A DNA stretch of 64,000 nucleotides from the NCBI GenBank assembly GCA_016712375.1, contig JADJRE010000012.1, positions 62,001-126,000 of the forward strand. Reading direction: 5' to 3'. The position numbers and the translations under genes were made by a program. Under the pieces are notes generated by a model. That model had not been told where the DNA came from and did no database searches. It saw only the letters and a list, made by a program, of their open reading frames with translations. Positions 8,312 through 16,989 of this stretch are shown here, one piece after another (within the stretch, counting starts at the first letter, position 1; each line of letters opens with the position of its first letter). The stretch comes from Rhodospirillales bacterium (GTDB lineage Bacteria; Pseudomonadota; Alphaproteobacteria; Rhodospirillales; Defluviicoccaceae).

Positions 8312-8569
8312 ATGGCACATAAAAAGGCCGGCGGCAGTTCGCGCAACGGCCGCGATAGTCCCGGACAGCGGCTTGGCGTCAAGAAGTTCGGCGGCGAGCG
8401 GGTGATCCCCGGCAACATTATCGTACGCCAGCGCGGCACGCAATTTCACCCGGGAGAGGGTGTCGGTATCGGACGCGACCATACGTTGTTCGCCGTGACG
8501 GAAGGCCGAGTCGCGTTTCGCCGCAGCGCGAAGGGCCGCACCTACATCAGCGTCGAAGCAGCTTCTTAG
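8312..8569 (+). CDS. rpmA: 50S ribosomal protein L27
   Basis: An 85-residue large-subunit protein whose N-terminus reaches the peptidyl transferase centre. It starts MAHKKAGGSSRNGRDSPGQR and contains GVKKFGGERVIPGNIIVRQR, both diagnostic of L27. It has no N-terminal extension of the Firmicutes type. It lies 5 bases after rplU and 91 bases before obgE, the standard order. Confidence 0.97.
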   Translation: MAHKKAGGSSRNGRDSPGQRLGVKKFGGERVIPGNIIVRQRGTQFHPGEGVGIGRDHTLFAVTEGRVAFRRSAKGRTYISVEAAS

Positions 8570-8660
8570 CAGCCGCGCCATCAGAGACGCCTCCCGCAGG
8601 TTCCGGTGATCATCGGGCCGGCGCCCTCGGACGAGGCGAGCCGGTCCGGGACAACTCAAC

Positions 8661-9677
8661 GTGCGCTTTGTCGACGAGGCGACGGTACTGGTGAAAAGCG
8701 GCGACGGCGGAAACGGCTGCTTATCGTTCCGTCGTGAGAAGTTCATTGAATTTGGCGGTCCAGACGGCGGCGACGGTGGCACCGGCGGCGACGTTGTCGT
8801 CGAGGCGGTTGACGGTCTGAATACCCTCATCGACTTCCGCTACCGTCGCCACTTCAAGGCTGAGCGTGGCGGCAACGGGGCCGGGCAGAATCGCACCGGC
8901 CATGACGGCAAAGATGTTGTGATGCGGGTGCCGTTGGGCACGCAAGTGTTCAGCGAGGACAAGCAGTTTCTCCTGGCCGATTTGATGGCGCGGGGCCAGC
9001 GAGTAGTGATCGCACGCGGCGGTGGCGGCGGTTTGGGCAACGCCCGGTTCAAATCATCGACCAACCAGGCGCCGCGGCGCGCCGACCCCGGCCGTCCCGG
9101 CGAGGAACTCACCATTGTCCTGCGGCTGAAGCTCTTGGCCGATGCCGGCCTCGTCGGGATGCCCAACGCCGGTAAGTCGACCTTTCTCGCCGCCGTTTCG
9201 CGCGCTCGCCCGAAGATCGCCGACTATCCCTTCACGACGCTGTGGCCGTCGCTGGGGGTAGTAGCGGTCGGGGACGAGGAATTGGTACTGGCTGACATCC
9301 CCGGGCTGATTGAAGGGGCCCATCGGGGAGTGGGGCTCGGTACCCGATTCCTTGGCCACGTCGAACGCTGCCGGGTGTTAATTCACCTGATCGACGGCAC
9401 ACAGGCCGAACCGGCAAAAGCGTGGCGGACGGTGCGGGATGAACTCGCCGCCTATGGCGAGGGGCTGATCGACAAGCCGGAGCTCGTGGTTCTTAACAAG
9501 ATCGACGCGTTGCCGGCGGACGAGATCGAGCAACGGCGCTCCGCGCTCGCGGACGTGGTCAAAGGTCGGGTGCTCTGCGCGTCCGGCATTGCCGGCACTG
9601 GCATCGCCGAGATCTTGGCCGAAGCGATGCGCTACGTTCGGGAGGTGACAAGGACAGCGTCAGCAGGGCTGCCATGA
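8661..9677 (+). CDS. obgE: GTPase ObgE/CgtA
   Basis: Ribosome-associated GTPase acting in 50S assembly and stress control. The Obg glycine-rich fold is at the N-terminus (SGDGGNGCLSFRREKF, GGPDGGDGGTGG). The G domain starts near residue 160 with the P-loop GMPNAGKST, G3 DIPGLIEGAH and G4 LNKID. Length is 338 residues, within the family range but without a long C-terminal tail. It starts at a GTG (8661). It overlaps proB by 4 bases (ATGA), so the two are translationally coupled. Confidence 0.96.
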   Translation: MRFVDEATVLVKSGDGGNGCLSFRREKFIEFGGPDGGDGGTGGDVVVEAVDGLNTLIDFRYRRHFKAERGGNGAGQNRTGHDGKDVVMRVPLGTQVFSEDKQFLLADLMARGQRVVIARGGGGGLGNARFKSSTNQAPRRADPGRPGEELTIVLRLKLLADAGLVGMPNAGKSTFLAAVSRARPKIADYPFTTLWPSLGVVAVGDEELVLADIPGLIEGAHRGVGLGTRFLGHVERCRVLIHLIDGTQAEPAKAWRTVRDELAAYGEGLIDKPELVVLNKIDALPADEIEQRRSALADVVKGRVLCASGIAGTGIAEILAEAMRYVREVTRTASAGLP

Positions 9678-10819
9678 ACCACGTGCAGGCAGCGCCGGGC
9701 CTCGCCAGCGCGCGGCGGCTTGTTGTCAAGATCGGCTCCGCTCTACTCGCCTGCGAAACCACAGGCGAAATCCGCCGCGATTGGCTGGCGGCGCTGACCG
9801 ATGATGTGATTGCATGCAAGAAGCGGGGTCAGGACGTAGTGCTGGTGTCGTCCGGTGCCGTTGCCATCGGGCGGCTTCGGCTTGGCCTTCCCGCCGGCCC
9901 GCTGCGGCTGGAAGAAAAGCAAGCTGCCGCCTCCACCGGAATGATTCGCCTTGCTCACGCTTACCAGGAATCGCTGGCTGAGCACGGTGTTACCGTCGCC
10001 CAAGTGCTGCTGACGCTCGACGACAGCGAGGATCGAGGGCGATATATCAACGCGCGGAACACGTTGTCGACGCTGCTGCGGCTTGGAGCGGTGCCGCTGA
10101 TCAACGAAAACGATACCGTCGCCACCGACGAGATCCGCTTCGGCGACAACGATCGGCTGGCGGCCCGTGTCGCGGCAATGATCAGCGCCGACACGCTGGT
10201 GCTCCTCTCGGATATCGATGGACTTTATACAAGTGATCCACATACCGATCCGGACGCCCGCTTTCTTGCTGAGGTGCGCGCAATAACGCCGGAAATAGAA
10301 GCGATGGCGGGTAACGCACGCTCGATGGTGGGTAGCGGCGGAATGGCCACCAAGCTTGCTGCGGCACGTGTCGCTTTGGCTGCCGGCTGTCGCATGGCGA
10401 TTGCTCATGGCGAGGCACCGCATCCGCTGAGACGTATCGAGGCAGGCGAACGATGCACCTGGTTTGTGCCGGACGAGAGCCCCCAGGCGGCGCGCAAGCA
10501 GTGGATCGCCGGAACACTTAAGCCGGCAGGTATCTTAACTGTCGATGATGGTGCCGTGGCGGCGCTTGGACGGGGGCAAGAGCCTGCTGCCTGCGGGTGT
10601 GGTCGGCATCGAGGGCGAGTTCAGTCGTGGCGCAGCGGTGGTTGTCCGGACCAGCGACGGCCGCACCCTCGGTCGCGGCCTCACCTCCTCTCATCGGCCG
10701 ACGCACGCCGCATCATCGGCCACAAAACCAGTGAAATAGAGACCTGCCTCGGCTACCGTGGACGGGACGAGATGATTCATCGGGACGATCTCGCCCTGAA
10801 CCCAGAGAGCAAGCGATGA
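9674..10819 (+). CDS. proB: Glutamate 5-kinase, with two compensating frameshifts in the PUA domain
   Basis: First step of proline synthesis: ATP-dependent phosphorylation of glutamate. The amino acid kinase domain is intact (VVKIGSALL; LVSSGAVAIG; PLINENDTVATDEIRFGDND; MVGSGGMATKLAAA). In the C-terminal PUA domain the frame is lost at the G5 run near 10571-10577. The correct reading KSLLPAGVVGIEGEFSRGAA then continues in another frame to about 10690, where one missing base restores the frame before SSADARRIIGH. The insertion and deletion cancel, so the frame stays open but about 40 residues are scrambled. This is most simply two sequencing errors. Translationally coupled to proA (ATGA overlap). 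Confidence 0.9.
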   Translation: MNHVQAAPGLASARRLVVKIGSALLACETTGEIRRDWLAALTDDVIACKKRGQDVVLVSSGAVAIGRLRLGLPAGPLRLEEKQAAASTGMIRLAHAYQESLAEHGVTVAQVLLTLDDSEDRGRYINARNTLSTLLRLGAVPLINENDTVATDEIRFGDNDRLAARVAAMISADTLVLLSDIDGLYTSDPHTDPDARFLAEVRAITPEIEAMAGNARSMVGSGGMATKLAAARVALAAGCRMAIAHGEAPHPLRRIEAGERCTWFVPDESPQAARKQWIAGTLKPAGILTVDDGAVAALGRGQEPAACGCGRHRGRVQSWRSGGCPDQRRPHPRSRPHLLSSADARRIIGHKTSEIETCLGYRGRDEMIHRDDLALNPESKR

Positions 10820-12123
10820 CAACGCTAACCGTCGATCTTGCCGCTGCCCCCGCTGTTACCGGCGAGGACGGGTTGCGCCAGTTAATGCACCACATCGGCA
10901 CCTCGGCGCGTGCGGCAGCGCAGGCACTTGCGCAGGCGGCTGAAGACATCAAGAACGCGGCCCTGCGGCAGTCGGCTACCAACATCCGCGCCCGGATGCG
11001 CGATATTGTTTCGGCAAACGGCCGCGACGCCGAGGCAGGTCAACGCAAAGGCCTCAACGCGGCGCTGCTCGACCGGTTGGCGATGAATGAGGCGCGGGTC
11101 GAGGCGATGGCGCGCGGCCTGGAGGAGATCGCCCTCCTGCCGGACCCGATTGGCCAGGTGGTCGCAGCTTGGGATCGGCCGAACGGGCTCAGGATAGAGA
11201 GGGTAAGAACACCGCTGGGGGTTGTCGGTGTTATCTACGAGTCCCGACCAAATGTTACTGCCGATGCCGGTGGGTTATGTCTAAAGTCCGGCAACGCGGC
11301 CATTTTGCGCTGCGGGTCAGAGAGTTTTCTCACCTCGTCAGTGATCGCCGAGTGTTTGACTGCGGGCGTGATCGCTGCCGGCCTGCCAGACACCAGCATC
11401 CAGCTGATACCGACCTCAGACCGGGTAGCGGTGGGCGAAATGCTGAAGATGACCGACAGCATCGACGTCATCGTGCCGCGCGGTGGCCGTTCCCTTATCG
11501 AGCGGGTGACGGCGGAGAGTCGGGTGCCGTTGTTCAAGCATCTGGACGGCATCTGTCACACCTACCTGCACGCCGCCGCCGATCCGGAAAAAGCTCGACG
11601 CGTCACCTTCAATGCCAAGATGCGCCGACCGGGAATTTGCGGCGCCACCGAGACGCTGCTGATTGATCGCGACGCCGCCCCTTCGTTGCTGCCGCCGATC
11701 CTTGATGATCTCTTGGCTGCCGGCTGTGAAGTACGCGGGGATGGAGCGACCCGCGCGATCGATGGCCGTGTTTTGCCGGCAACGGCGCAGGACTGGGACA
11801 CAGAGTATCTTGATGCGATCTTGTCGGTGCGTGTCGTCACCGGAATTCACGAGGCGATCGACCACATCCGCAAGCATTCGTCGCACCACACCGAAGCGAT
11901 CGTGACCGAGGACGCTGTTGCCGCCGAAACTTTCGTTCGCTCGCTGGACAGCGCCATCCTGATGATCAACGCCTCGACGCAGTTCGCCGACGGCGGTGAG
12001 TTTGGCATGGGTGCGGAAATCGGCATCGCAACCGGCAAGCTGCATGCGCGCGGGCCAGTGGGTGTCGAACAGCTCACCAGCTTCAAGTATATCGTGCGGG
12101 GGCTCCGGCCATGCCGTCCGTGA
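10816..12123 (+). CDS. proA: Gamma-glutamyl phosphate reductase
   Basis: Second step of proline synthesis: NADPH-dependent reduction of gamma-glutamyl phosphate to the semialdehyde. The 435-residue protein is full length. Seen are TPLGVVGVIYESRPNVTADA (about residues 130-150), CLKSGNAAILR, PRGGRSLIE, the catalytic-Cys region KMRRPGICGATETLL, and STQFADGGEFGMGAEIGI near the C-terminus. It overlaps proB by 4 bases. The last residues (GLRPCRP) differ slightly from the usual ending but the body is intact. Confidence 0.95.
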   Translation: MTTLTVDLAAAPAVTGEDGLRQLMHHIGTSARAAAQALAQAAEDIKNAALRQSATNIRARMRDIVSANGRDAEAGQRKGLNAALLDRLAMNEARVEAMARGLEEIALLPDPIGQVVAAWDRPNGLRIERVRTPLGVVGVIYESRPNVTADAGGLCLKSGNAAILRCGSESFLTSSVIAECLTAGVIAAGLPDTSIQLIPTSDRVAVGEMLKMTDSIDVIVPRGGRSLIERVTAESRVPLFKHLDGICHTYLHAAADPEKARRVTFNAKMRRPGICGATETLLIDRDAAPSLLPPILDDLLAAGCEVRGDGATRAIDGRVLPATAQDWDTEYLDAILSVRVVTGIHEAIDHIRKHSSHHTEAIVTEDAVAAETFVRSLDSAILMINASTQFADGGEFGMGAEIGIATGKLHARGPVGVEQLTSFKYIVRGLRPCRP

Positions 12124-12167
12124 GCGGCAGCGTGCGGCTAGCTTCCACCCGATCCCGGATGTGAGCA

Positions 12168-12783
12168 TTGACCGCACGAAGGATCGGGCTGCTCGGCGGC
12201 TCCTTTAATCCCGCCCATGAAGGGCACCGGCATATCTCGCTCCTTGCGTTGAAGCGTCTGCGCTTGGACGAGGTATGGTGGATGGTAACGCCAGAGATCC
12301 GCTGAAGAGCGCTTGCGAAACAGCACCTTTCGACGACCGGGTGCGGGCGGCGGCTCGTGCTGCGCGGCATCCACGCATCCGGGTAACCGACATCGAACGC
12401 CGTTTTGGCACGCAGCACACCGCCGACACGCTGGCCCTGTTGTTGCCTCGCTTTCCCAAGTGCCGCTTCGTCTGGTTGATGGGTGCCGACAACCTTCAGC
12501 AGGTCAGCGAATGGAAGGACTGGCGGCGCATCTTCAGGCTGGTTGCCATTGCGGTTTTCTCCGCCCTCCCTATTCTAAAGCATCTTTGATGGCACGATCG
12601 GCCCGAGTGTTCGCCGATTCCCGGGTAGCGGAACCACTGGCGCGATCCATCGTCACGATGCTGCCGCCGGCATGGGTTTTTCTGCATACGCCTCCGCACG
12701 CCGGGTCGGCAACGCGCATCAGGGCTCGTCGCAAAGTCGCTGTCGCCGCGCGAAGGCAGACGAAGATTGCTGTTGGCCAGTGA
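12168..12783 (+). CDS. nadD: Nicotinate-nucleotide adenylyltransferase, frameshifted twice
   Basis: Converts nicotinate mononucleotide to deamido-NAD. The nucleotidyltransferase start RIGLLGGSFNPAHEGHRHIS is read from a TTG at 12168 and runs to VWWMVTP near 12290. After a shift, the second frame carries PLKSACETAPFDDRVRAAAR, RFGTQHTADTLALL and WLMGADNLQQVSEWKDWRRI. After a second shift near 12563, the third frame carries RPPYSK and PPAWVFLHTPPHAGSATRIR to the stop at 12783. All family motifs are present in order, so the gene looks whole apart from two single-base errors. The exact start is uncertain, as an upstream TGA sits just ahead of the TTG. Confidence 0.82.
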
Positions 12784-12811
12784 TGAAAAGGAGAAGCCGG
12801 CCATACTTTCG

Positions 12812-13188
12812 ATGACACAGCCGCCGCCTTCTGTCGAAGACGTGCTCCAGGCGGTGCGGGCCTCGCTCGACGACGATAAGGCGCTCGACATGGCCGTTAT
12901 TCCGCTGGTCGGCAAGACCAGCATTGCCGACTACATGGTTGTCGCCTCTGGCACGTCGACGCGACACGTCGGCTCAATGGCCGACCATGTCGTCGAGGTC
13001 GTCAAGAAGCTCGGGGTGCCGTTTGCCGCGGTCGAAGGCGTCCCGCATTGTGACTGGGTGCTGATCGACGTCGGAGATGTCCTCGTGCATCTCTTTCGCC
13101 CGGAGATTGCGAATTCTATGCGCTGGAGCGGCTGTGGGGTGCCCCAGCGGTCGCCGCCAGCCGCGCCGCTACCGGAAAGTCGGTCTAG
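12812..13188 (+). CDS. rsfS: Ribosome silencing factor RsfS (Iojap), one frameshift
   Basis: Binds L14 and blocks subunit joining during starvation. The core KALDMAVIPLVGKTSIADYM, VVASGTSTRHVGSMAD and HCDWVLIDVGDVLVHLFRPE is in the frame that starts at the ATG 12812. The conserved tail EFYALERLWGAP is in the next frame, beginning with GAA at 13111, after one missing base at about 13109. The true stop is then TAG at 13186-13188. Read literally, the first frame runs on to 13210 with an unrelated tail. Position after nadD is the standard order. Confidence 0.86.
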
Positions 13189-13236
13189 CTCGGGCGGGAT
13201 CCCGCACTGATTGCGGACAAGCAGAATGGCCTGTTA

Positions 13237-14376
13237 TCAGTACGGTAGCTGAAACACGTCGGCGTAAACTGAACCCGGCTCCGGCAATCGTGCCTTGACC
13301 GGCCCGTCGTAGACGACGAGCAGCCCCTGTCGGACTGGCCAAGGGTAGAGGGCAAAGCCTTCGGCGTTGTCCCCTCCCGGCGTAATCGGCAGATCGAACA
13401 GAGGCTCGAGCCGTGCGTCACCGGCGGGGGTGATGCTGTCGTGAGCCAGGTTGCCTGCGTCACGCAGCCGGTAGACGCGCAGCGTCCCTTGCAATGTCAT
13501 CGTCGGTCCGGCGAGGATCAGGAGATCGTCGCCGTCGCGGGCCAACTCGCGGATACCGAGTCCGTCAAGATCGAGAAAATGTTTTCGATAACGCCGCTCA
13601 CGGATGGAAATCACGGCGAGACCAAGGCGCCCGGGAGACTCATCCCGCGGCTCGATCTCAAGCAACGTTGCCCAGCCCCGTAGGACGGGACCGCGCAGCC
13701 CAAGGAACAGGCGCCTGCCCAGGACCGCCAACCCCTCGATGTCGAAGCCGTTTTCCTTGCTCGCGAGCGGCAGCAGCGTCTCCATGCCATCTGCGCCATG
13801 CATCGTTTGCAGGAAGGAACCGAGGTGCGGGTCTTGGCGCAGACATTCAATCAGCACGTTGCCTCCGGCGCCATCGGCGAGCCGGGCCGCGTGCAGTTGC
13901 TGACTCGGTTGGTCAGGATTCGGGCCCGATCGCATGGGCGTGCTACCAAGCAGTGGGATACGCCCGAGCAGAAAGCGATTGGCTTCGACCTCGACGCGCG
14001 CCAGCCGCGACAGATCCTTTTCGCGATCCTTGCCTTTCGGCCGTGAGCGCTTGCTAGCATGCGAACCGGTGAACCAGAGATAGTGGTCGGCGACGTCGAG
14101 CCCCTCGATATCGGCTTCCGTCTTGTCGTCCCCGTCGGCCGGCAGATCGACGAACTCGCGGAGCTCGAACTGAGTATGGCGGCCGAAGATGCCTTGGCCG
14201 TCCGCCTGCAGTCGGGAAAGGGTGATCCGTCCGGAGCTGAGTTCGTCGGAGGATACCCACAGCGCGCCGTCCGCATCGAACGCGGCGGCCGAGAGTTCTC
14301 CGAGGATGCTTTCGGCTTCTTCACCTCCGCCGAACCGCAGCAGCACCCGGCCGAGCAAGAAGGCCTTGTTATCCAT
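13237..14376 (-). CDS. DUF3616 domain protein
   Basis: A 379-residue soluble protein without signal peptide. The pattern AAAFDADGALWVSSDELSS near the start, DIEGLDVADHYLWFTGSHA (about residues 90-108), KENGFDIEGLAVLGRRLFLG (about 200-220) and DNAEGFALYP near the end matches the DUF3616 family, probably a beta-propeller of strand repeats. Biochemical function is unknown. It is transcribed towards rsfS, alone on its strand, with only 48 bases between the converging stops. Confidence 0.75.
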   Translation of the reverse strand: MDNKAFLLGRVLLRFGGGEEAESILGELSAAAFDADGALWVSSDELSSGRITLSRLQADGQGIFGRHTQFELREFVDLPADGDDKTEADIEGLDVADHYLWFTGSHASKRSRPKGKDREKDLSRLARVEVEANRFLLGRIPLLGSTPMRSGPNPDQPSQQLHAARLADGAGGNVLIECLRQDPHLGSFLQTMHGADGMETLLPLASKENGFDIEGLAVLGRRLFLGLRGPVLRGWATLLEIEPRDESPGRLGLAVISIRERRYRKHFLDLDGLGIRELARDGDDLLILAGPTMTLQGTLRVYRLRDAGNLAHDSITPAGDARLEPLFDLPITPGGDNAEGFALYPWPVRQGLLVVYDGPVKARLPEPGSVYADVFQLPY

Positions 14377-14531
14377 GGCCCGTCTCCTGTCCTTGGACGG
14401 TTTGCAGGCCGATCACGGCGATGTTCATTCGCGCGTCGCTATCGAGACCATACGTTGAATGCGGCTACCGAGCGATGCATCTTCCTGCAAGAGATGGTGT
14501 CGCAGGCGGGCCGCCGCGACGGAGCAAGGTG

Positions 14532-15488
14532 ATGCTGATCAGATTCCGTAATTCGTGCGATCCGGCCGGTTCCGAGATCACACCCGAAAGCGTTTACATC
14601 AACCGGCGCCGCTTTTTAGCCGGCGGCGCCGCGGCGGCCGCTGCGATGATGTCCGGCTTGGCTGTTCCGGCCGCCGCGCAGGGGAAAGCCGCACCGCTAC
14701 CCGGTGACATCGGCAAAAGTTCCCTGTCCACTGACGAGGTGCAGACGCCGTTTGATGCGGTTACCCGCTACAATAACTTCTATGAGTTTGGAACCGATAA
14801 GGAGGATCCGGCCCGTTACGCCTCTCAACTCAAGGTCCGCCCGTGGGCACTGACCATCGATGGCCTCTGCGGCAAGCCCGGCACCTGGGACGTGGATGCC
14901 TTGATCAAGGCGAACCGATTAGAGGAACGGGTCTACCGGCTGCGTTGCGTCGAAGCCTGGTCGATGGTCATCCCCTGGGTCGGCATCCCGATGGCAGACG
15001 TGCTGAAGCAGGCCGAGCCGCTGGCATCGGCAAAGTACGTTGCGATGCAGACGCTGCTCGATCCGGCACAGATGCCCGGGCAGCGCCGGTCAATCCTCGA
15101 ATGGCCTTACGTTGAAGGTTTGCGCCTGGATGAGGCGCTGCACCCGCTTACCATCCTCTGTGTCGGCCTCTATGGCCAAGTGCTGCCGAATCAGAATGGA
15201 GCGCCGATCCGGCTCATCATCCCCTGGAAGTACGGGTTCAAGAGCATCAAGTCGATTGTACGCCTGACCTTCCTCGAGACGATGCCCCCCACCACCTGGA
15301 ACCGTTCGGCGCCGGACGAGTACGGCTTCTACGCCAACGTGAACCCGGCGGTCGACCATCCGCGCTGGAGCCAGAAGCGGGAGCGGCGGATTGGCGAGTT
15401 CTTCCGCCGCGACTCGCTGCCGTTCAACGGCTATGCCGAGCAGGTGGCCGGCCTCTATGCCGGGATGGATCTGGTGAAGTGGTTCTAG
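14532..15488 (+). CDS. msrP: Protein-methionine-sulfoxide reductase catalytic subunit MsrP
   Basis: Periplasmic molybdopterin enzyme that repairs oxidised methionine in envelope proteins. The N-terminus carries the twin-arginine signal NRRRFLAGG with a following Ala-rich segment ending AAAQG. The conserved TRYNNFYEFGTDKEDPA, the LRCVEAWSMVIPWVG segment with the molybdenum-ligand Cys, and PWKYGFKSIKSIVRLTF follow. Length is 318 residues. The ATG at 14532 sits behind GGAGCAAGGTG. Its last 10 bases overlap the start of msrQ, forming a coupled pair. Confidence 0.95.
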   Translation: MLIRFRNSCDPAGSEITPESVYINRRRFLAGGAAAAAAMMSGLAVPAAAQGKAAPLPGDIGKSSLSTDEVQTPFDAVTRYNNFYEFGTDKEDPARYASQLKVRPWALTIDGLCGKPGTWDVDALIKANRLEERVYRLRCVEAWSMVIPWVGIPMADVLKQAEPLASAKYVAMQTLLDPAQMPGQRRSILEWPYVEGLRLDEALHPLTILCVGLYGQVLPNQNGAPIRLIIPWKYGFKSIKSIVRLTFLETMPPTTWNRSAPDEYGFYANVNPAVDHPRWSQKRERRIGEFFRRDSLPFNGYAEQVAGLYAGMDLVKWF

Positions 15489-16189
15489 CCGCTCCGACGG
15501 CTTCGCACCGTCCGCGCCGTCGATCTGATCGGCTGATCCGCTTCGTCGCCAAGCCAGTCGTGTTCGTCGCCTGTCTGCTACCGCTCGCCTGGCTGGCTTG
15601 GCATGTCGCGGCGGGCGAGCTTGGTGCCAATCCGATCGAGAAGATGAACCGCTTTCTTGGCGACTGGGCGCTCCGCTTTTTGCTGATCTCGCTCGCGGTC
15701 AGTCCCTTGCGGGAGATTGGCGGCTGGCCGGTTCTGATGCGCTTCCGGCGAATGCTGGGGTTGTTCGCATTCACCTACGTCGTTTTGCACCTTTCGAGTT
15801 GGATCGGGGTCGACCAGTTTTTCGCCTGGGCGCACATCTGGGCTGACATCGTCAAGCGGCCGTATATCACCATCGGCATGGGAGCGTTCCTGTTGCTGAT
15901 CCCCCTCGCCGCCACGTCGACCGCTGGAATGATCAAGCGGCTCGGGGCGAAACGGTGGAAGCGGCTGCACATGCTGGTGTATCCGGCTGCCGCCCTCGGC
16001 TGCGCGCACTTCTTCATGATGGTCAAGGCCGATATCCGAGAGCCACTGATCTACGCCGGCATCCTTGTCGCGCTGCTCGGCTGGCGGGCGGCGACGCGCC
16101 GATGGCTGGCGATCAGCCGCCCTTCTCCATCTTCTCGAGGTTCAGTCGCGCCGATTCCGCCGCCGGTGTCTTCGGCGCCACCTCGATGA
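15479..16189 (+). CDS. msrQ: MsrQ, haem-binding membrane subunit of the MsrPQ system
   Basis: Membrane b-type cytochrome that passes electrons from the quinone pool to MsrP. About six hydrophobic spans are seen, with conserved RRMLGLFAFTYVVLHLSSWI and KRLHMLVYPAAALGCAHFF carrying haem-ligand His residues. It starts at a GTG (15479) inside the msrP end. The last 77 bases run antisense through the end of the convergent TPR gene, and the tail there is Ser/Pro-rich and unlike the family. The real stop could be earlier if a base error is present. Confidence 0.92.
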   Translation: MVLAAPTASHRPRRRSDRLIRFVAKPVVFVACLLPLAWLAWHVAAGELGANPIEKMNRFLGDWALRFLLISLAVSPLREIGGWPVLMRFRRMLGLFAFTYVVLHLSSWIGVDQFFAWAHIWADIVKRPYITIGMGAFLLLIPLAATSTAGMIKRLGAKRWKRLHMLVYPAAALGCAHFFMMVKADIREPLIYAGILVALLGWRAATRRWLAISRPSPSSRGSVAPIPPPVSSAPPR

Positions 16190-16898
16190 GTTTCTGCCAG
16201 TCAGCCCGGGCTCCAGCGTCGTCGCCTTTCAGCCGGCGAACGATGCCCCGCTCCAGCAGTGCCTCCGGCTGCTCCGGATCAAGTGTCAGCGCCTTGTCCA
16301 GATCGACAGCCGCCGGATCAAGAGCACCCTGCCGGCGCAGCACACTGGCGCGGAAGACGTAAGCTTCGGCGAGCGAAGGATCGAGAGCGATCGCCCGGTC
16401 GAGGTCGACGTAAGCGTCGCCAAATCGAGTCTCTGCGGCTCGGGCGCGGGCCCGCAACACGAGCAGCCCGGCGTCCCGCGGCATCAATAGCGATCCCTCC
16501 GAAGCTGCCGCCTCCGCCTGCTCGGGCCGGTCGGCCGCAAGCCAGGCGTGCGCCGCCTGTCCCCATAGTGACGCGCGAAGCACCGGATTGCCGGCGATTT
16601 CGGAACCGCCGCCACGCGCCAGCGCCTGCAGCGCTTCAGCCGCCTCGGTAAAGCGCCCAAGCGCCATGTCGGCAGCGGCGATACAGTGCTTTGCAGCGTC
16701 ACCGCCGCCCGCCTTGGCCCACGCTTGCGCCTCCGTCAGCGCCGGGCGCGCGTCGGTCGCGACCGCGGCCATGCAGGCTCGGTAGCGCTTCTCGGCTTCG
16801 GTGGCCGTGGCCCGTGCAGGCGCGGCGGCGGCCCGTGTCAGCCAGGCGGACAGCAGAATCGCAGCGATCGCAAGAAAGGACGCGCGGATGGGGGGCAT
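16113..16898 (-). CDS. Secreted TPR repeat protein
   Basis: A 261-residue protein with an N-terminal signal segment (FLAIAAILLSAWLTRAAAAP), so probably periplasmic or anchored. Tandem tetratricopeptide-like helical pairs occupy about residues 60-250. The clearest are AYVDLDRAIALDPSLAEAYV and AAVDLDKALTLDPEQPEALL. Such proteins are scaffolds; no partner is evident here. It overlaps the 3' end of msrQ tail to tail by 77 bases. Confidence 0.75.
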   Translation of the reverse strand: MPPIRASFLAIAAILLSAWLTRAAAAPARATATEAEKRYRACMAAVATDARPALTEAQAWAKAGGGDAAKHCIAAADMALGRFTEAAEALQALARGGGSEIAGNPVLRASLWGQAAHAWLAADRPEQAEAAASEGSLLMPRDAGLLVLRARARAAETRFGDAYVDLDRAIALDPSLAEAYVFRASVLRRQGALDPAAVDLDKALTLDPEQPEALLERGIVRRLKGDDAGARADWQKLIEVAPKTPAAESARLNLEKMEKGG

Positions 16899-16989
16899 TT
16901 CCGTTCTACCTAGGGCCGAAACAGCGGCGTAGACTGACGCGATGTGAGGTGTTCAGCAAGATCGGGTGACAAGGAGCCTCGACGCACCG

